From Neurospora intermedia (taxonomy: Eukaryota; Ascomycota; Sordariomycetes; Sordariales; Sordariaceae): a stretch of DNA of 64,000 nucleotides. The DNA is taken from NCBI GenBank assembly GCA_037102815.1, contig BTPP01000006.1, positions 558,001 through 622,000 of the forward strand, read 5' to 3'. How positions within the stretch are numbered: position 1 is the stretch's first letter; every line of letters starts with the position of its first letter. Made by a program: the position numbers and the translations under genes. Below, piece after piece: positions 10,740-24,264 of this stretch. A model generated the notes under the pieces. The model searched no databases and was not told the DNA's origin. It saw only the letters and a list, made by a program, of their open reading frames with translations.

Positions 10740-13700
10740 TTATTATAGTCTTATTCCCTATACTATAAACTATAGTACCTTATTAGCATAAGGTCCTTCT
10801 CTAGTTCTCTAGAGGGGAAAACCGTAAAGCGTTAAGCGCCTCCGAATAAAAACCCTTAGTTCTATCTCGGCTGTAATTTACTACGCCGCTCCTACTTTAT
10901 TTATAACTATAACGGTTCTTACCTACCGCTATAGCGAATATAATTTTGTTTCTCCTAGTATTATATTATCCTAATACTAAAATAATAAGGATAATAGGAA
11001 TACGATTAAACCCGGTACGCTACTTCCTTTACTATTTTTCTATTTTATTCCCTACTATTCCTTCTTCTACCTTTTCTCCGTTTCCTTATTCTATTTTCCT
11101 ATTTATTATCCTACTTTTCCGCTTCCTTCTTCCGTTTATAAATACTTCCGCCCTATTATTTATTCTCCTACTTTACGGATTTACTTCTATTTATATTAGT
11201 ATAAGGGCCCTTTCCTTTATTTATATAACCCCCCTATAGCGCCCCCTCTTAATCCTTCTCTTTTTCCTTCCTTATTGTAATTTTTAATAAAATAATTTCC
11301 TCCGGTTATTATCGCCCTAGCCCTATCGATTTAACTTCCAATATAGAGGGTCCTTCCCCTAATTCGTTCCTAGGCCCTATATTCCCTATAATTATATTTC
11401 TAAAACTTATATTCCTCGCTCGTACCCTTCGCAATTTCTTTAATAATTATCCCCTTTAAAATTAGTATAATTTCCTCCCTTCCTTCTTCGGTCCTTATAT
11501 TAATTTAATTAGTATCGTTCGTAAAATTCTTTACTTTTATTATATTTTAAATCTCGCCTCCGTCCTACGCTCTATTAATAAGCCTAATTCTTCTACCGCC
11601 TTCTATAAGGTTATTATCAAAACGATTTATTTTATTTCGTCTACTAATAGGTTCTTTATTCTCTATTCTTTTTTCTCGCTATTTAATTTCTATATTTTTA
11701 ATTAATAGTACTTCGAACGCTACTTACAATTGTACTTATAAAATATATATATTAAACGTCCCTATCGGCTTTTATAACGCTTATAATACTATTTAGGCGG
11801 TAGCTATTACTATATATAGTCTTATTCCCTAAACTATTAACTATAGCGCCTTATTGGCATGAGGTCCTTCTCCAGTTCTTTGGAGGGGAAAACTGTGAGA
11901 CGTTAAGCGCCTCCGGATGAAAACCTCCAGCTCTATTTCGGCCGTAGTTTACTACGCCGCTCCTACTTTGCTTCCAGCTATGACGGTTCTCACCCACCGC
12001 CACAGCGAACATGATCTCGTCTCTTCTACCGCTGCGTCGTCCCAACACTAGAATAATAGGAATAATAGGAATAGGACCAGACCCGGCACGCCGCTTCCTT
12101 CGCCGCCTCTCCATTTTACTACCTACCGCTCCTTCTTCCGCCTTCTCCCCGCTTCCTATTCCATCTTTCCGTCTACCACCCCACTTCTCCGCCTCCTTCC
12201 CCCGTTTGCAAATGCCTCCGCCCCGTTAGCTATTACTATAGTATTAAATAGTTAGAATAAATTTAATTACAATTTAAATATTTTCGTTCGTATTACTAAC
12301 GATTTTATTAATTATATATATATTCGTCTAGAGTAAAACGGCCTACCTACCGACTATAAGCGTCTTCTTTGTACCTTAAACTATAATATTACTAAATTCT
12401 AAAAGAAGGGTTACTACGAACTAATTGCGAAGGATATTTATTATAATTATATTCCTTCCCTACCCGGCGGTAGTACTATAAACCCGGTTTAAATTACATC
12501 CAGTTCTAGTAGTAATACTATTACTCCTATATATATTATATCTAGTAATAGTAATTATACTACTCCTACTCGTATAATTTCCAATTCTGATAATAGTAGT
12601 AATTCTATTCCTAATAGCCCTATAACTATTAATACTCCTAGTTGCCCCCTTATAAATAATAATTAAATTTAATAGCGCTATAAAATTACTATAAATTAGG
12701 TTCGTATAATAGAACTATTCGAATTGCTTTTTAAATATAATTAAACGCTTATTAAATAGTACTTTTCGGTTCTTACTATAATTATAATTTAAATAACTCT
12801 TATAGTTAATATAAATATTTCCCTCTTATTCCCGTCCTATTATTCTAATATTATTAATATTCTATTTTCCTCTTAGGAATACTTTGTAATTTCCTTATAT
12901 TATTCCTCTTCAAATTTAATTACTAGATAGTACCCTTTTAATTTCTTTAATTTTAATACTTATAATAGAATCCTAACGGCTTTAATTCTATTATCTAAGT
13001 ATTCTTAGAGTTCTTCTTTCGTTAATAGCCAAATTTTTCAAAATTAATTAGAAATTAGTATTTATATTAAAGTAATTTAGGATAATATAGGCGAATATTT
13101 TTTTTTCGAACTTATAAGCGCAAATAAGAATTAAGATGTCCGGTACTTTCTTCCGGTAGAGGAAAGCCCGGAGGCTAATAATTTCTATTCTAATTTAAAT
13201 AAGGAGGGAATTCTTCGCTTTAATCAATGAATATAATTCTTCTTTATCTTCTTTTAATTATCGGCGTCTTCCCTTCTTCTTCTTTATACTAACTATATAT
13301 CGTTAAATAGCCTCTCTACTAAATTTAAGGGTAAGGTTAGCAATAGTAAATTTATACCGCCGCTTTAATTTTACTATTACCGCCGCTAAATAATAATTAT
13401 AGTGCAATACTTATTTCCAATTCGTTATATCCTTCAATTACTCTTTTCGGTCGGTAATTATTAATTTTAAAATTTATAATAATAGTAATAACTAAATCCC
13501 TAACTCCGAGGGAGGGTTAATTATTATTATTAGTAGCTTTTTTATTAGTACCTATATTTCGGCCTACTGAACCTTAATTATACTATTCTCTAATTTATTA
13601 ATAGATAGCCGACTTTTAATTTATTATATTGAAATATAATCAAAAACCTAAATTATAATCCCCCGAATAAATTAGGCTTAATCCGTCCGGGCGAGCCTTT

Positions 13701-14699
13701 CTTTAAAGGCCTGGACCCTTTTATTAAAATAAAAGTCGAACGGCGGATAAAAGGTTTCTATTTTTAAATTTCCTACTAACGTAGTTTTATATATTCTAGT
13801 AATAATTTTTAAATATTTAATTTAATATTTCGCTAACTTGATTATTATCCCCCAAAGTTTTCTATAAATTTCAATTAATTAATAGAATACTAAAGCTCTA
13901 TATATAATAATATTATAAATATATTTAATATATATTTCCCTTACCCGAATAAAGGAATAACCCTATATTTTTATTACTAATTTTGTAAATATGTTTTCTT
14001 ATATTATTATTTTCTTTTTTACTACTTCCGTATAAACTTTATAATTAAATTTATAATTTAGCTTAACCTTTAGGAATTATATTAATTCTATTAATTGAAA
14101 TACTACTTCTCCGAATTAAAGAGTTTCTATCTTTAGTACCCTCGTCCGTATAAAGTATATTAATTCTATTTTAATTACTTTAAATTCTATACCTTTCGCC
14201 CTTATTTATTCCAATATATTTCCTACACTATTTATAATATCTAATAATTTTCTTTAATAATATAAATCACTATTATAATATTAGTATTATTAATAAAGCC
14301 GACCTTAATTATATTTGGGATTATTACTAACTTCCAATATAGTAGGGTAATAAAGAGAATAAATAAAATAGGGGAGAGGGGGGAGCTTTATAGTATTCCG
14401 GCGGTAATTGTGTAGGGGCGGGAGGTTTTATTATTAAAGAAGAGAGAGCCTCTTCTTCTAACGATAAAGTTCGTTACCTACCGGATAATCTATATTAGGA
14501 ATTACATTTCCTATAAGGTATATAGAAGTTACCTATAATTAATTCTATCGAACGTTCCCTTCAAATCTAGGAGTATAAGGGACGTTACAACCCCGAGCTT
14601 CTAGGCCGTATATACTACATTAGTAACCACCCGGACTATAAACTCTGTTGAACAGCCTGCCCGGTTGTTTATGTAGCCCTTTAGTAGGAGGTTGAATTT
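10740..14699 (-). mobile_element. L2: 5'-truncated LINE inside L1
   Basis: Minus-strand copy of the main LINE family. The 3' end is at left (reads ...GGGAATAAGACTATAATAA on -) and the 5' truncation at 14699 falls in the reverse transcriptase. The 14-bp duplication GTTATTTATAATTA lies at 10726-10739 and 14701-14714 (15 bp if a preceding A is counted). Removing it joins L1 exactly, which also explains why about 170 bp of LINE sequence seems to occur twice in tandem at 14530-14880: one copy is the L2 edge, the other L1. The last 160 bp at the 5' edge is visibly less RIP-mutated. L3 is inserted at 11814. Confidence 0.87.
11815..12226 (-). mobile_element. L3: 412-bp truncated LINE inside L2
   Basis: Contains only the last 412 bp of the main LINE family on the minus strand, flanked by the perfect 14-bp duplication TAGCTATTACTATA (11801-11814 and 12227-12240). 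It is the least RIP-mutated copy of this region: both strands keep long open frames (minus 12114-11851; plus 12011-12229) where longer copies have many stops. That fits either recent insertion or escape from RIP because of short length. It is a good reference for the original 3' end of the family. Confidence 0.88.
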
Positions 14700-16748
14700 A
14701 GTTATTTATAATTAGTTCTATTAAATATTCCTTTTAAATTTAGGAGTATAAGGGACGTTACGGCCTTAAATTTTTAAATTATATATATTATATTAATAAT
14801 TATTTGGATTATAAATTTTATTGAACGGTTTGTTTAGTTATTTATTTGGCCCTTTAGTAGGAGGTTGAATTCTTTAGTTATTTATATAAGCCTTTTAATT
14901 ACAAATATTTCGAGGATTTTTCCTACGTTATTAAGTAGTAATATTAGCTTTTATTCGCTCGTTAACTTCTATTGGGCAGCGTTTTTTCTAGGCTTTTTAA
15001 GGATAATTATTTTTACATTTTTAAATTACTATAGGAAATATCCGAATTAAAGGCTAGTAGATATTAAATATATTATAGTTTATTAGAATAGTTATTTATA
15101 TAATTTCAAAAACCTATTTGAATATTAGTCGATCCCGGGGGCTTTATTAAATACTATCCGGGAAAATATATTTTAAACGTCTTTTTTATTAATTAATTTA
15201 TTAATAATTATTAGATTAATATTATTTAATAGTTCGGTCTAATTTAGTAGGTAGTTTATTAGAACCTTTACTTTCAAAAAGATATAATTAGTAAGGATTT
15301 TAGCTTCATTATTATAATTTCCAATTTTTATTACCCTTTTATAGGTTTAAAGGGTTAGTAGTTTAGGCAGGTTTATTAATCGGTAACTTTAGGTCCGGGT
15401 TTATTATTCTAAGGGTTAGAATTGATTTAAATTCTTCCAAGCCTTAGTAACGCTATTATACTACGTAGCCTATCAGGTTTTTATAATTATCCTCTTCTTT
15501 TTTATTATAGCTTCGATAAAATCCTTCTAGTTTAAGATTATCCAATACTAAAATTACTCCTAATATATCCTCTATACTTCTTTTATAACCGTTCTATATT
15601 CTAATATTTATTAATTTACTCTTTTCCTTCGACTTTTCTTCTAATATAGGACGAATTCCTCTATAATACTTGTAAATTCTCTATTAAATTTACAAAAGGC
15701 GAGTTTGAAATCCTTTATTATATTAATCCTGTTTAAAACTAATATCCGTTTCTCCGACGCCGTTTTTACTTTCGTTATATTTATAAAACTCTAATTATAT
15801 TTTCCTTCTTCCTCTATTTTTTTTATTTTTTCTTCCTATTTAGACTTAGACTTTTTCAAAGGTAATAGTCTAAGCCAATTTATTCGTACTTTTATATTCC
15901 TTAGTATTCGGCTTTAACTTTTAATAGTAATTATATATAATTAATTATTTTATCCCTCTCTCTTTATATTATATTTCTATATTTTCTTAATTTATTATAG
16001 GGGGTAAGTAAATTAAATTTCTAGTATTATACTTATATAAGGAGGCGAATAGCCCCCGGGTTAGTCCTATTCTTTAGATTTTAATTAGGATAGTAGAGAT
16101 TATAATCCCTAATTGCAATTAAATTTCCCGCCGGGGGTCCGACCTCGATAAATTCAAAGAGCGGCAATCCTTATTAATATTTTAACATTCCTTATATAAG
16201 AATAGGCGAATAAATAGAATAGACGGTCGTCAAGTTCTTTAGGTTTTTAAACGTTACTATAGTCTAATCTTTTCCGGTTTGGAAGTTTAAGTCCTTTAAA
16301 TTCTATTTTTTATTTATATATATTACCGCCCTTCCTTTCTCTATATAATTAACCCTAAAATATGTTCCGCTTCTAGGACGGTAAATATTCCTATTTAAAT
16401 TTTTATCTGGCTCCTAAATCGTTATAATATTATAGGTTTCCTTTTATTCAAATAGAAGCTTCCCTCTCTCGTACAATTTCCTTACGTTCTAATAGAAGAT
16501 TTTTAATTAAATTATTAATTACTCTAGGATAGGGTTCCTTTTAATCCTTCGGCGGAGGATAAGGGTATTACTTCCTTAGGGAGGGCTATAATTTTATAAA
16601 CGCTATTACCGTTATACAACTAATTTCCCTTTATACTTTGTAAATACAAGTAGTATATATTTATAGGACTTTATAGGTTTATTAGTTTCGGTCGGAAGGA
16701 CGGGCCGATAATCTTTTTTAGCCGTCCCTTTTTTACAATTCTTCTAAT

Positions 16749-17094
16749 TGAAACGCCTATGCCCTTACGATAAGGCGATGTCCGGGGCCCAAAATGTATT
16801 ATAGCTATCGTAGACCTACACTAGAGGTCGTAGTGCTATAGGCCCTATATTGTCGCAAGGAAGGCGCGGCGGGTCTATCTATAATAGGCCAAAATATAAA
16901 AAGAATACCCGTCTTAGTATCCCAAATAGGAATTTCTAGCGCCAAACAAGATACAGTTTCAATAGTACATATAGATAATACTATATTTCAATATATTTAG
17001 ACAGTTATATCGCTATATTACCTACGTATATTAATTTGAAAAAAATATTGTACGATAGAGCTTAATTAATTATATCCCCTATATAATTTATATT
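16749..17094. other. Unassigned LTR-like fragment
   Basis: 346 bp between the broken 5' side of L1 and the start of L4. It begins TGAAACGCC, has a GC-rich purine/pyrimidine tract before TGTATTATAG (about 16785-16805), a short imperfect hairpin (GACCTACACTAGAGGTC, about 16810-16830) and a TATA-like AATATAAAAAG near 16893. These suit an LTR edge, but no second copy occurs in the window. Confidence 0.3.
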
Positions 17095-18195
17095 GAAATA
17101 GGAAGAAAAAATAAAAAAGCGGAAGAGGAAGGAGGATATAGTTGGAGTTTTATAGATACGGTGAAGGTGAAGGAGGCGTCGGAGAAACGGATATCGGTCC
17201 CGGAGAGGATTAATACAATAGAGGATCTTAAACTCGCCTTTTATAGGTTCGACGGAGAATTTACTAGTATTGTAGAGGAATTTATCCTATACTGGAAGAA
17301 AGGTTGAGGGAGGAGAGTAAATTAGTAAATATTAGGATATAAGACGGTAACGAAAGAAGTGTAGAAGATATATTAAAAGTAGTTTAAATACCGGATAATA
17401 TTAAATTAGAAGGATTTTATTGAAATTATAATAAAAAAGAAGAGGATAATTGTAAAAGTTTAATAGGCTATATAGTACGACGGTGTTACTAAGGCTTTGA
17501 AGAACCCGAATCGATTTTGGCCCTTAGAACGATAGGCCCGTATCCGAAACTATAGATTAATAAACCTGCCTAAATTATTAGCCCTTTAAACCTACGAAGG
17601 GGTAATAGAAGTTAGAAATTATAGCAGTAAGGCTAAAATTTTTACCGATCGCTTCTTCCCGAAAGTAAAGATCTTAATAGACTACTTACTAAATTGGATT
17701 AAACTATTAAATAGCGTTAAACCGATAGTTATTAGCGAATTAGTTAATAAGGAGGACGTTTAGGACGTACTCTCTTAAACAGCGTTTAATAAGGCCCCCG
17801 GGATTAATTGGTATTCAAATAGGTTTTCAAAGTTATATAGGCAATTATTCCGGTAGGTTATAGTATATTTAGTATTCGTTAGCCTCCGATTCGGATATTT
17901 CCTATAACGGTTTAAGGATACGAAAGTAATTATTTTTAAAAAACCTAGGAAGAATGCTACCTAATAGAGGCTAGCGGGTATATAGAGGTTAATATTACTA
18001 TTTAATAACGTAGGAAAATTTTTTAAAGCGTTCGTTATTAAAAGGTTTATATAAATAATTAAAGAATTTAATTTCTTATTAAAGGGTTAAATAAGTAATT
18101 AAGTAGGCTATTCGATAGAATTTATGGTTTAGGTAATTACTGATATAGTATATATAATTTAGAAGTTTAGGGCTATAATATCCCTTATACTTTTA
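17095..18195 (+). mobile_element. L4 (left part): LINE, endonuclease end and reverse transcriptase start
   Basis: Plus-strand LINE, 5'-truncated near 17095 in the region between endonuclease and reverse transcriptase. It encodes the early reverse transcriptase blocks (KAPGINWYSNRF, about 17790-17830, and the block around 17935-18010). It is cut at 18195 by insertion of L5; the same sequence resumes at 32124. The 14-bp CCCTTATACTTTTA at 18182-18195 is repeated at 32124-32137, which identifies the two halves as one element. Confidence 0.85.
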
Positions 18196-21100
18196 TATAT
18201 ATAGTCTTATTCCTTGTACTATAAACTATAGCGCCTTATTGGTATAAGGTCCTTCTCTAGTTCTTTGGAGGGGAAAACCGTGAGACGTTAAGCGCCTCCG
18301 GATAAAAACCTCTAGCTCTATCTCGGCCGTAGTTTACTATACTGCTCCTACTTTACTTATAATTATGACGGTTTTTACCTACCGCTATAGCGAATATAAT
18401 CTCGTCTCTTCTACTGCTATACTATCCTAATATTAGAATAATAGGAATAATAGGAATAGGACTAAACCCGGCGTACTGCTTCCTTCGCTACTTCTCTATT
18501 TTACTTCTTACCGCTCCTTTTTCTACTTTCTCCCTATTTCCTTATCCTATTTTTCTATTTACTACCCCGCTTTTCTATTTCCTTCCCTTATTTATAAATA
18601 TTTTTACCCTATTATTTACTCTCCTACCCTATAGTTCTACCCCTATTTATATTAATATAAAGGCCCTTTCTTTTGTTTATATAATCCCCTATACGGTACT
18701 CTTCCTAGTCTTTCTCCTCCTTCTTCCCTATTATAATTTCTATTAAAATAATTTCTTCCAACTACTATTATCTTAGCCCTATCGATTTAACTTCCGATAC
18801 GGAGGGTTCCTCCCCTATTACGTCCTTAAGTCCTATATCCTTTATAGTCCCTTTAATTATACTTTTGGAGCCTACGTTCTTCGTTTGTACTCTTTATAAT
18901 TTCTTCGGTAATTATCCCCCTTAGAACTGGTATAGTTTCCTCCCTTCCTCCTTCGGTCCTTATACTAATTTAATTAATATTATTCGTAAAATTCCTTATT
19001 TTTACTATATTTTGGACTTTGCCTCCGTTATACGTTCTAACGATAGGCCTAACTCTTTTAATACCTTTAAAAAGGTCGTTACTAATAGGATTTATTTTAT
19101 TTCGTCTATTAATAGGTTTTACGTCTTCCTTTTTTCTTTTTTATTATTTAATTCTTATATTTTTAATTAGTAGTGTTTAGAATATTACTTACGATTATAC
19201 TATTAGTAAATATATATTAAACGTCCTTATTGGTTTTTATAATGCTTATAACGTTATTTAAATAGTAGTTATTACTATAGTATTAGGTAATTCGGATAGT
19301 TTTAACCGTAACCTAGATACTTTCCATTATATTACTAATAATTTCTTTAATTATATATATATTCGTTTAGAATAGGACGGCCTTCCTACCGACTATAAGT
19401 ATTTTCTTTATACTATAGGCTATAATATTATTAAATAATAGTAGAAGGGTTATTACGAATTGGTTACGAAGGATATTCGTTATAATTATATCCTTTTTTT
19501 ACTTAGTAGTAATATTATAAACCCGGTTTAGATTACGTTCGGTTCTAGCGGTAGTACTATTATTCTTATACGTATTATATCTAGTAGTAGTAATTATATT
19601 ACTCTTATTCGTACGGTTTTTAATTTTAATAGCGGTAGTAATTCTATTCCCGGCAATCCTATAGCTATCGATACTCCCGGTTGTACCCTTATAAATAATA
19701 ATTAAATTTAATAGCGTTATAAGGTTACTACGAATTAGGTTCGTATAATAGAATTACTTGAATAGTTTTTTAAGTATAATTAAGCGTTCGTTAAATAGTA
19801 CTTTTTAATTCTTATTATAATTATAATTTAAATAATTCTTATAATTAATATAAATATTTCCTCCTCGTTCCCGTCCTATTATTTTAATATTATTAATATT
19901 TTATCTTCCTTTTAAAAGTATTTTACGATTTCCTTACGTTACTCTTCCTTTAATTCGATTATTAAATAGTACTCTTTTAACCTCCTTAACTTTAATGTTT
20001 ATAATAGAATCTTTTCGGCTTTAATTCTATCGTTTAAGTATTCTTAGAGTTCTTCCTTCGTTAATAATTAAACTTCTAAGTTTAATTAGAAAATAATATC
20101 CGTATTAAAGTAATTTAGAATAATATAGGCGAATATCTCCTTTTCGAGCCTATAGGCGTAGATAGGAATTAGGACGTCTAGTACCTTCTTCCGGTAGAGG
20201 AAGGCCCGAAGGCCAATAATTTCTATTCTAGTTTAGATAAGGAAGGAATTTTTCGCTTTAATTAATAGGTACGGCTCTTCTTCGGTTTCTTTTAGTTATC
20301 GGCGTCTTCCTTTCTTCTTTTTTATATTAATTATATATTATTAAATAACCTTTCTATTAAATTTAGGGGTGAGGTTAGCGATAGTAAATTTGTATTATCG
20401 TTCTAATTTTATTATTACCGCCGTTAAATAGTAGTTATAGTACAATACCTATTCCTAATTCGTTATATCCTCTAATTATTCTTCTTTATTAATAACTATT
20501 AATTTTAGAATTTATAATAATAATAATAATTAAATCCTTAATTCCGAAGGGGGGTTAATTACTATTACTAATAATTTCTCTATTAGTACCTATATTTCGG
20601 CCTACCGAACCTTAACTATACTACTCTTTAGTTTATCGGCGGGTAATTAACTTCTAATTTATTATATTTAAATATAATTAAAGATTTAAATTATAATCCT
20701 TTAGACGAACCGGGCTTAGTCCGTCCGGGCGAACTTTTCTTTAAAGGCCTAGACCTTTTTATTAAAATAGAGGTCGAACAGCGGATAAAAGGTTTCTATT
20801 TTTAAATTTTATACTAGCGTAATTTTATACGCCCCGGTAATAATTTTTAAATATTTAGTTTAGTATTTCGCTAATTTAATTATTATTCTTTAAAGTTTAT
20901 TATAAATTTTAGTCGGTTAATAGAATATTAAAGCTCTATATACAATAGCGTTACGGATATATTTAGTATATATTTCCTTTATTCGAATAAAGGAGTAACT
21001 TTATATTTTCGTTATTAATTTCGTAAGTATATTCGTTTATATCGTTATTTTTTTTTTTATTACTTCTATATAAACTTTATAGTTAAATTTACAGTCCAAC

Positions 21101-24100
21101 TAGACCCTTAGGAATTATATCGATTCTATTAATTAAAGTACTACTTCTTTAAATTAAAGAGTTTCCATCCTTAATACCTTCGTTTGTATAAAGTATATTA
21201 ATTCCGTTTTAATTGTTTTAAATTCTATACCTTTTACCCCTATTTATTCTAAATATATTTCCTACGTTATTTATAGCGTCCAGTAGTTTTCTTAGATAGT
21301 ACGGGCTATTACTATAATATTAATATTATTAGTAAAGCTAATTATAATTATATTTAGGATTATTATTAGCTTCCGGTATAATAGGGTAATAAAAAGAATA
21401 AATAAAATAAGGGAGAGGGGGGAGCCCTACAGTACTCTAACGGTAATTATATAGGGGTAGGAGGTTTTATTATTAAAGAAGAGAAAGTTTCTTCTTCCGG
21501 TAATAAAATTCGCTACCTACTAAATAATTTATATTAGGAATTATATTTCCTATAAAGTATATAGAAGCTACCTATAGTTAATTCTATTAAACGCTCCTTT
21601 TAAATTTAAAAGTATAAGGGATATTATAGCCCCGAATTTCTAAACTATATATATTACGTCGGTAATTACCCGGATTATAAATTTTATCGAACGGTTTATC
21701 CAATTACTTATTTAACCTTCTAGTAGGAAGTTAAATTCTTCGGTTATTTATATAAACCTTTTAATTACAAATACTTTAAAGATTTTTCCTACGTTATTAA
21801 ATAGTAATATTAGCTTCTATACGCCCGCTAGCTTCTATTAGACAGCGTTCTTCCTAAGCTTCTTAAGGATAATTATTTTCATATCTTTAAACTACTATAG
21901 GAAATATTTAAATTGGAAGTTGGCGGATATTAAGTATACTATAATTTATTAGAATAGTTACTTATATATTTTTAAAAATTTATTTAAGTATTAATTAATT
22001 TTAAAGGCCTTATTAGGCGTTATTTAGGAAAATACGTCTTAAACGTCCTCTTCGTCAATTAATTCGCTAATAATTATTAGTTTAGTACTATTTAGCAATT
22101 TAATCCAATCCGGTAAATAATTTATTAGGACCTCTACCTTCGAGAAGAAACGATCGGTAAAGATTTCGGCCTTACTACTATAGTTTCCAATTTTTATTAT
22201 TCTTTTATAAATTTAAAGGGTTAATAGTTTAAGCGGGTTTATTAGTTTATAATTTTGGGTACGGGCCTATCGTTCTAAGGGCTAAAGTCGATTCGGGTTC
22301 TTTAAAGCCTCGGCGATACTATTATACTATATAATTTACTAAACTTTTATAATTATCCTCTTTTTTTTTATTATAGTTTTAATAAAATCCCTTTAATTCG
22401 ATACTATTCGGTATTTAAATTACTCTTAATATATCCTTTATACTTCTTTCGTTACTATTTTATATCCTAATATTTATTAATTTATTCTCTTCCCTTAACC
22501 TTTCTTCCGGTATAGGACGAATTCCTTTATAATATTTATAAATTTTCCGTCGAACTTACGAAAAGCGAGTTTAAGATCTTCTATTATATTAATCCTTTCC
22601 AAGACTAATATTTGTTTCTCTATTGCCTCCTTTATTTTTATTATATTTATAAAACTCTAATTATATTTTTTTTCTTTTTCCATTTTTTTATTTTTTCTTC
22701 CTATTTAAATTTAGATTTCCTAAGGGTAATAGTCCGAATTAGTTTATTTGTACTTTTATACTCTTTAATATTTAGTTTTAACCCCGGGTAATAATTATAT
22801 ATAATTAATTATTCTATCCCTCTCTTTTTATATTATATTTCTAAATTTTATTAGTTTATTACGGGGGGTAAATAAATTAAATTTTTAGTATTATACCTAT
22901 ATAAGGAAGTGAGCGGCCTTCGGGCTAATTCTATTTTTTAAATCCTAATTGGGATAATAGAGATTATAGTTCCTAATTATAATTAGGTTTCCTGCTAGGG
23001 GTCCGACTTTAAAAAATTTAAGGAGCGGCGATTTTTATTAATATTCTAGTATTCTTTATGTAAAGATAGGAGAGTAAATAGAAAAGACGGTCGTTGGGTC
23101 CCTTAGGCTCTTAAACGTTACTATAACTTAGTCTTTTCCGGTTTAGAAATTTAGGTCCTTTAAATTCTATTTCTTATTTATATATATTACTATCCTTCTC
23201 TTCTTTATATAATCGACCCCGAAATATCTTTTGCTTTTAGAACAGTAAATATCCCTATTTAAATTTCTACCCAGCTCCTAGATTATTATAACGTTATAGG
23301 TCTCTTCTTATTTAAATAGAAATTTCCCTTTCTCGTATAATTTCCCTACGTTCTAATAGAGTATTTTTAATTAGACTATTAGTTACTCTAAAATAAGGTT
23401 CTTTCTAATCCTTCTACGGAGGATAAGGGTATTACTTCCCTAAGGGGGGTTATAATTATATAAGTACTATTACTATTATACAATTAATTTCCTCCTATAC
23501 TTTGGGAGTGCGTATAGATATTTATTAGACCCTAAGGGTTTAATAGCTTCGATTGGGAAGATAGGCCGATAATCTTCTTCGGCCGTCCCCTCTTTACAAT
23601 TCCTCCAATATATTTCTTTAGGGTAGTAATAGTACGGGAATTAGGAGGAGCGTCCGGGAGGACGCCTTCGTTTATAGTTTCTATTATTAGTTCTAATACT
23701 TTTCCGGCCAAATTCTTACGGGGGGCGAATATCCGTAGCCTTTTAGCGTATACGATAAATATTTTCGTAATTACCTTCTAGAGAATAAGGTACTCCTTAT
23801 AGTTATATATATAGTAGCCCTTCTTCTTATACAATTTATAGTAGATAAATAATTTATTATTATTAGACGGACAATTTACTTTACTAAAGCAATTTCCTTC
23901 GTATTTAATTTTATTATAGCGGGCGTAGATATTTTCTTAACAGTACAATTTCACTATATATCCGATTCCCTAATATTTAAAATACTATTAAACGTTGTTT
24001 AAAGTTTAGAATAATTTATATAAATATATATTACCGTCCTAAAGGAAGAGGTTATTCTAGAGGAAGTATACTACTAATACAATAGCGATTTCTATTAGAA

Positions 24101-24264
24101 GTAGGCTTTTATTTTCTCTATCCCTTCTTTTTTATAATTGAATTCTAATAATAAATATTTTTGGGTTTGTTTCCTTCGCTACGTTTAATATAGCTTCCGC
24201 TATAGTATAATTATCGATATTATTCTAGGGTACGCCCCGAATTAGTATATTTATAATATTTATA

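Larger units (their letters stand above)
5986..16748 (-). mobile_element. L1: Tad/I-like LINE, interrupted by four insertions
   Basis: Minus-strand non-LTR retrotransposon of the main family of this window (compare the full copy at 24265-31222). LINE sequence is present at about 5986-6042, 6822-7155, 10559-10739 and 14715-16748; between these lie a MITE, a MULE and a second LINE (L2). Removing each insert with its duplication restores colinearity with other copies. The 14.7-16.7 kb part corresponds to reverse transcriptase and endonuclease. The 3' end is replaced by the Gypsy-1 LTR. On the 5' side homology stops at 16748, very close to the family position where the LINE piece at 40737 begins. 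Heavily RIP-mutated and dead. Confidence 0.82.

Noticed and set aside
14530-14880. 170-bp tandem duplication
   Set aside because: Explained by the L2 truncated edge next to the resumed L1, with the 14-bp duplication at 14701-14714.
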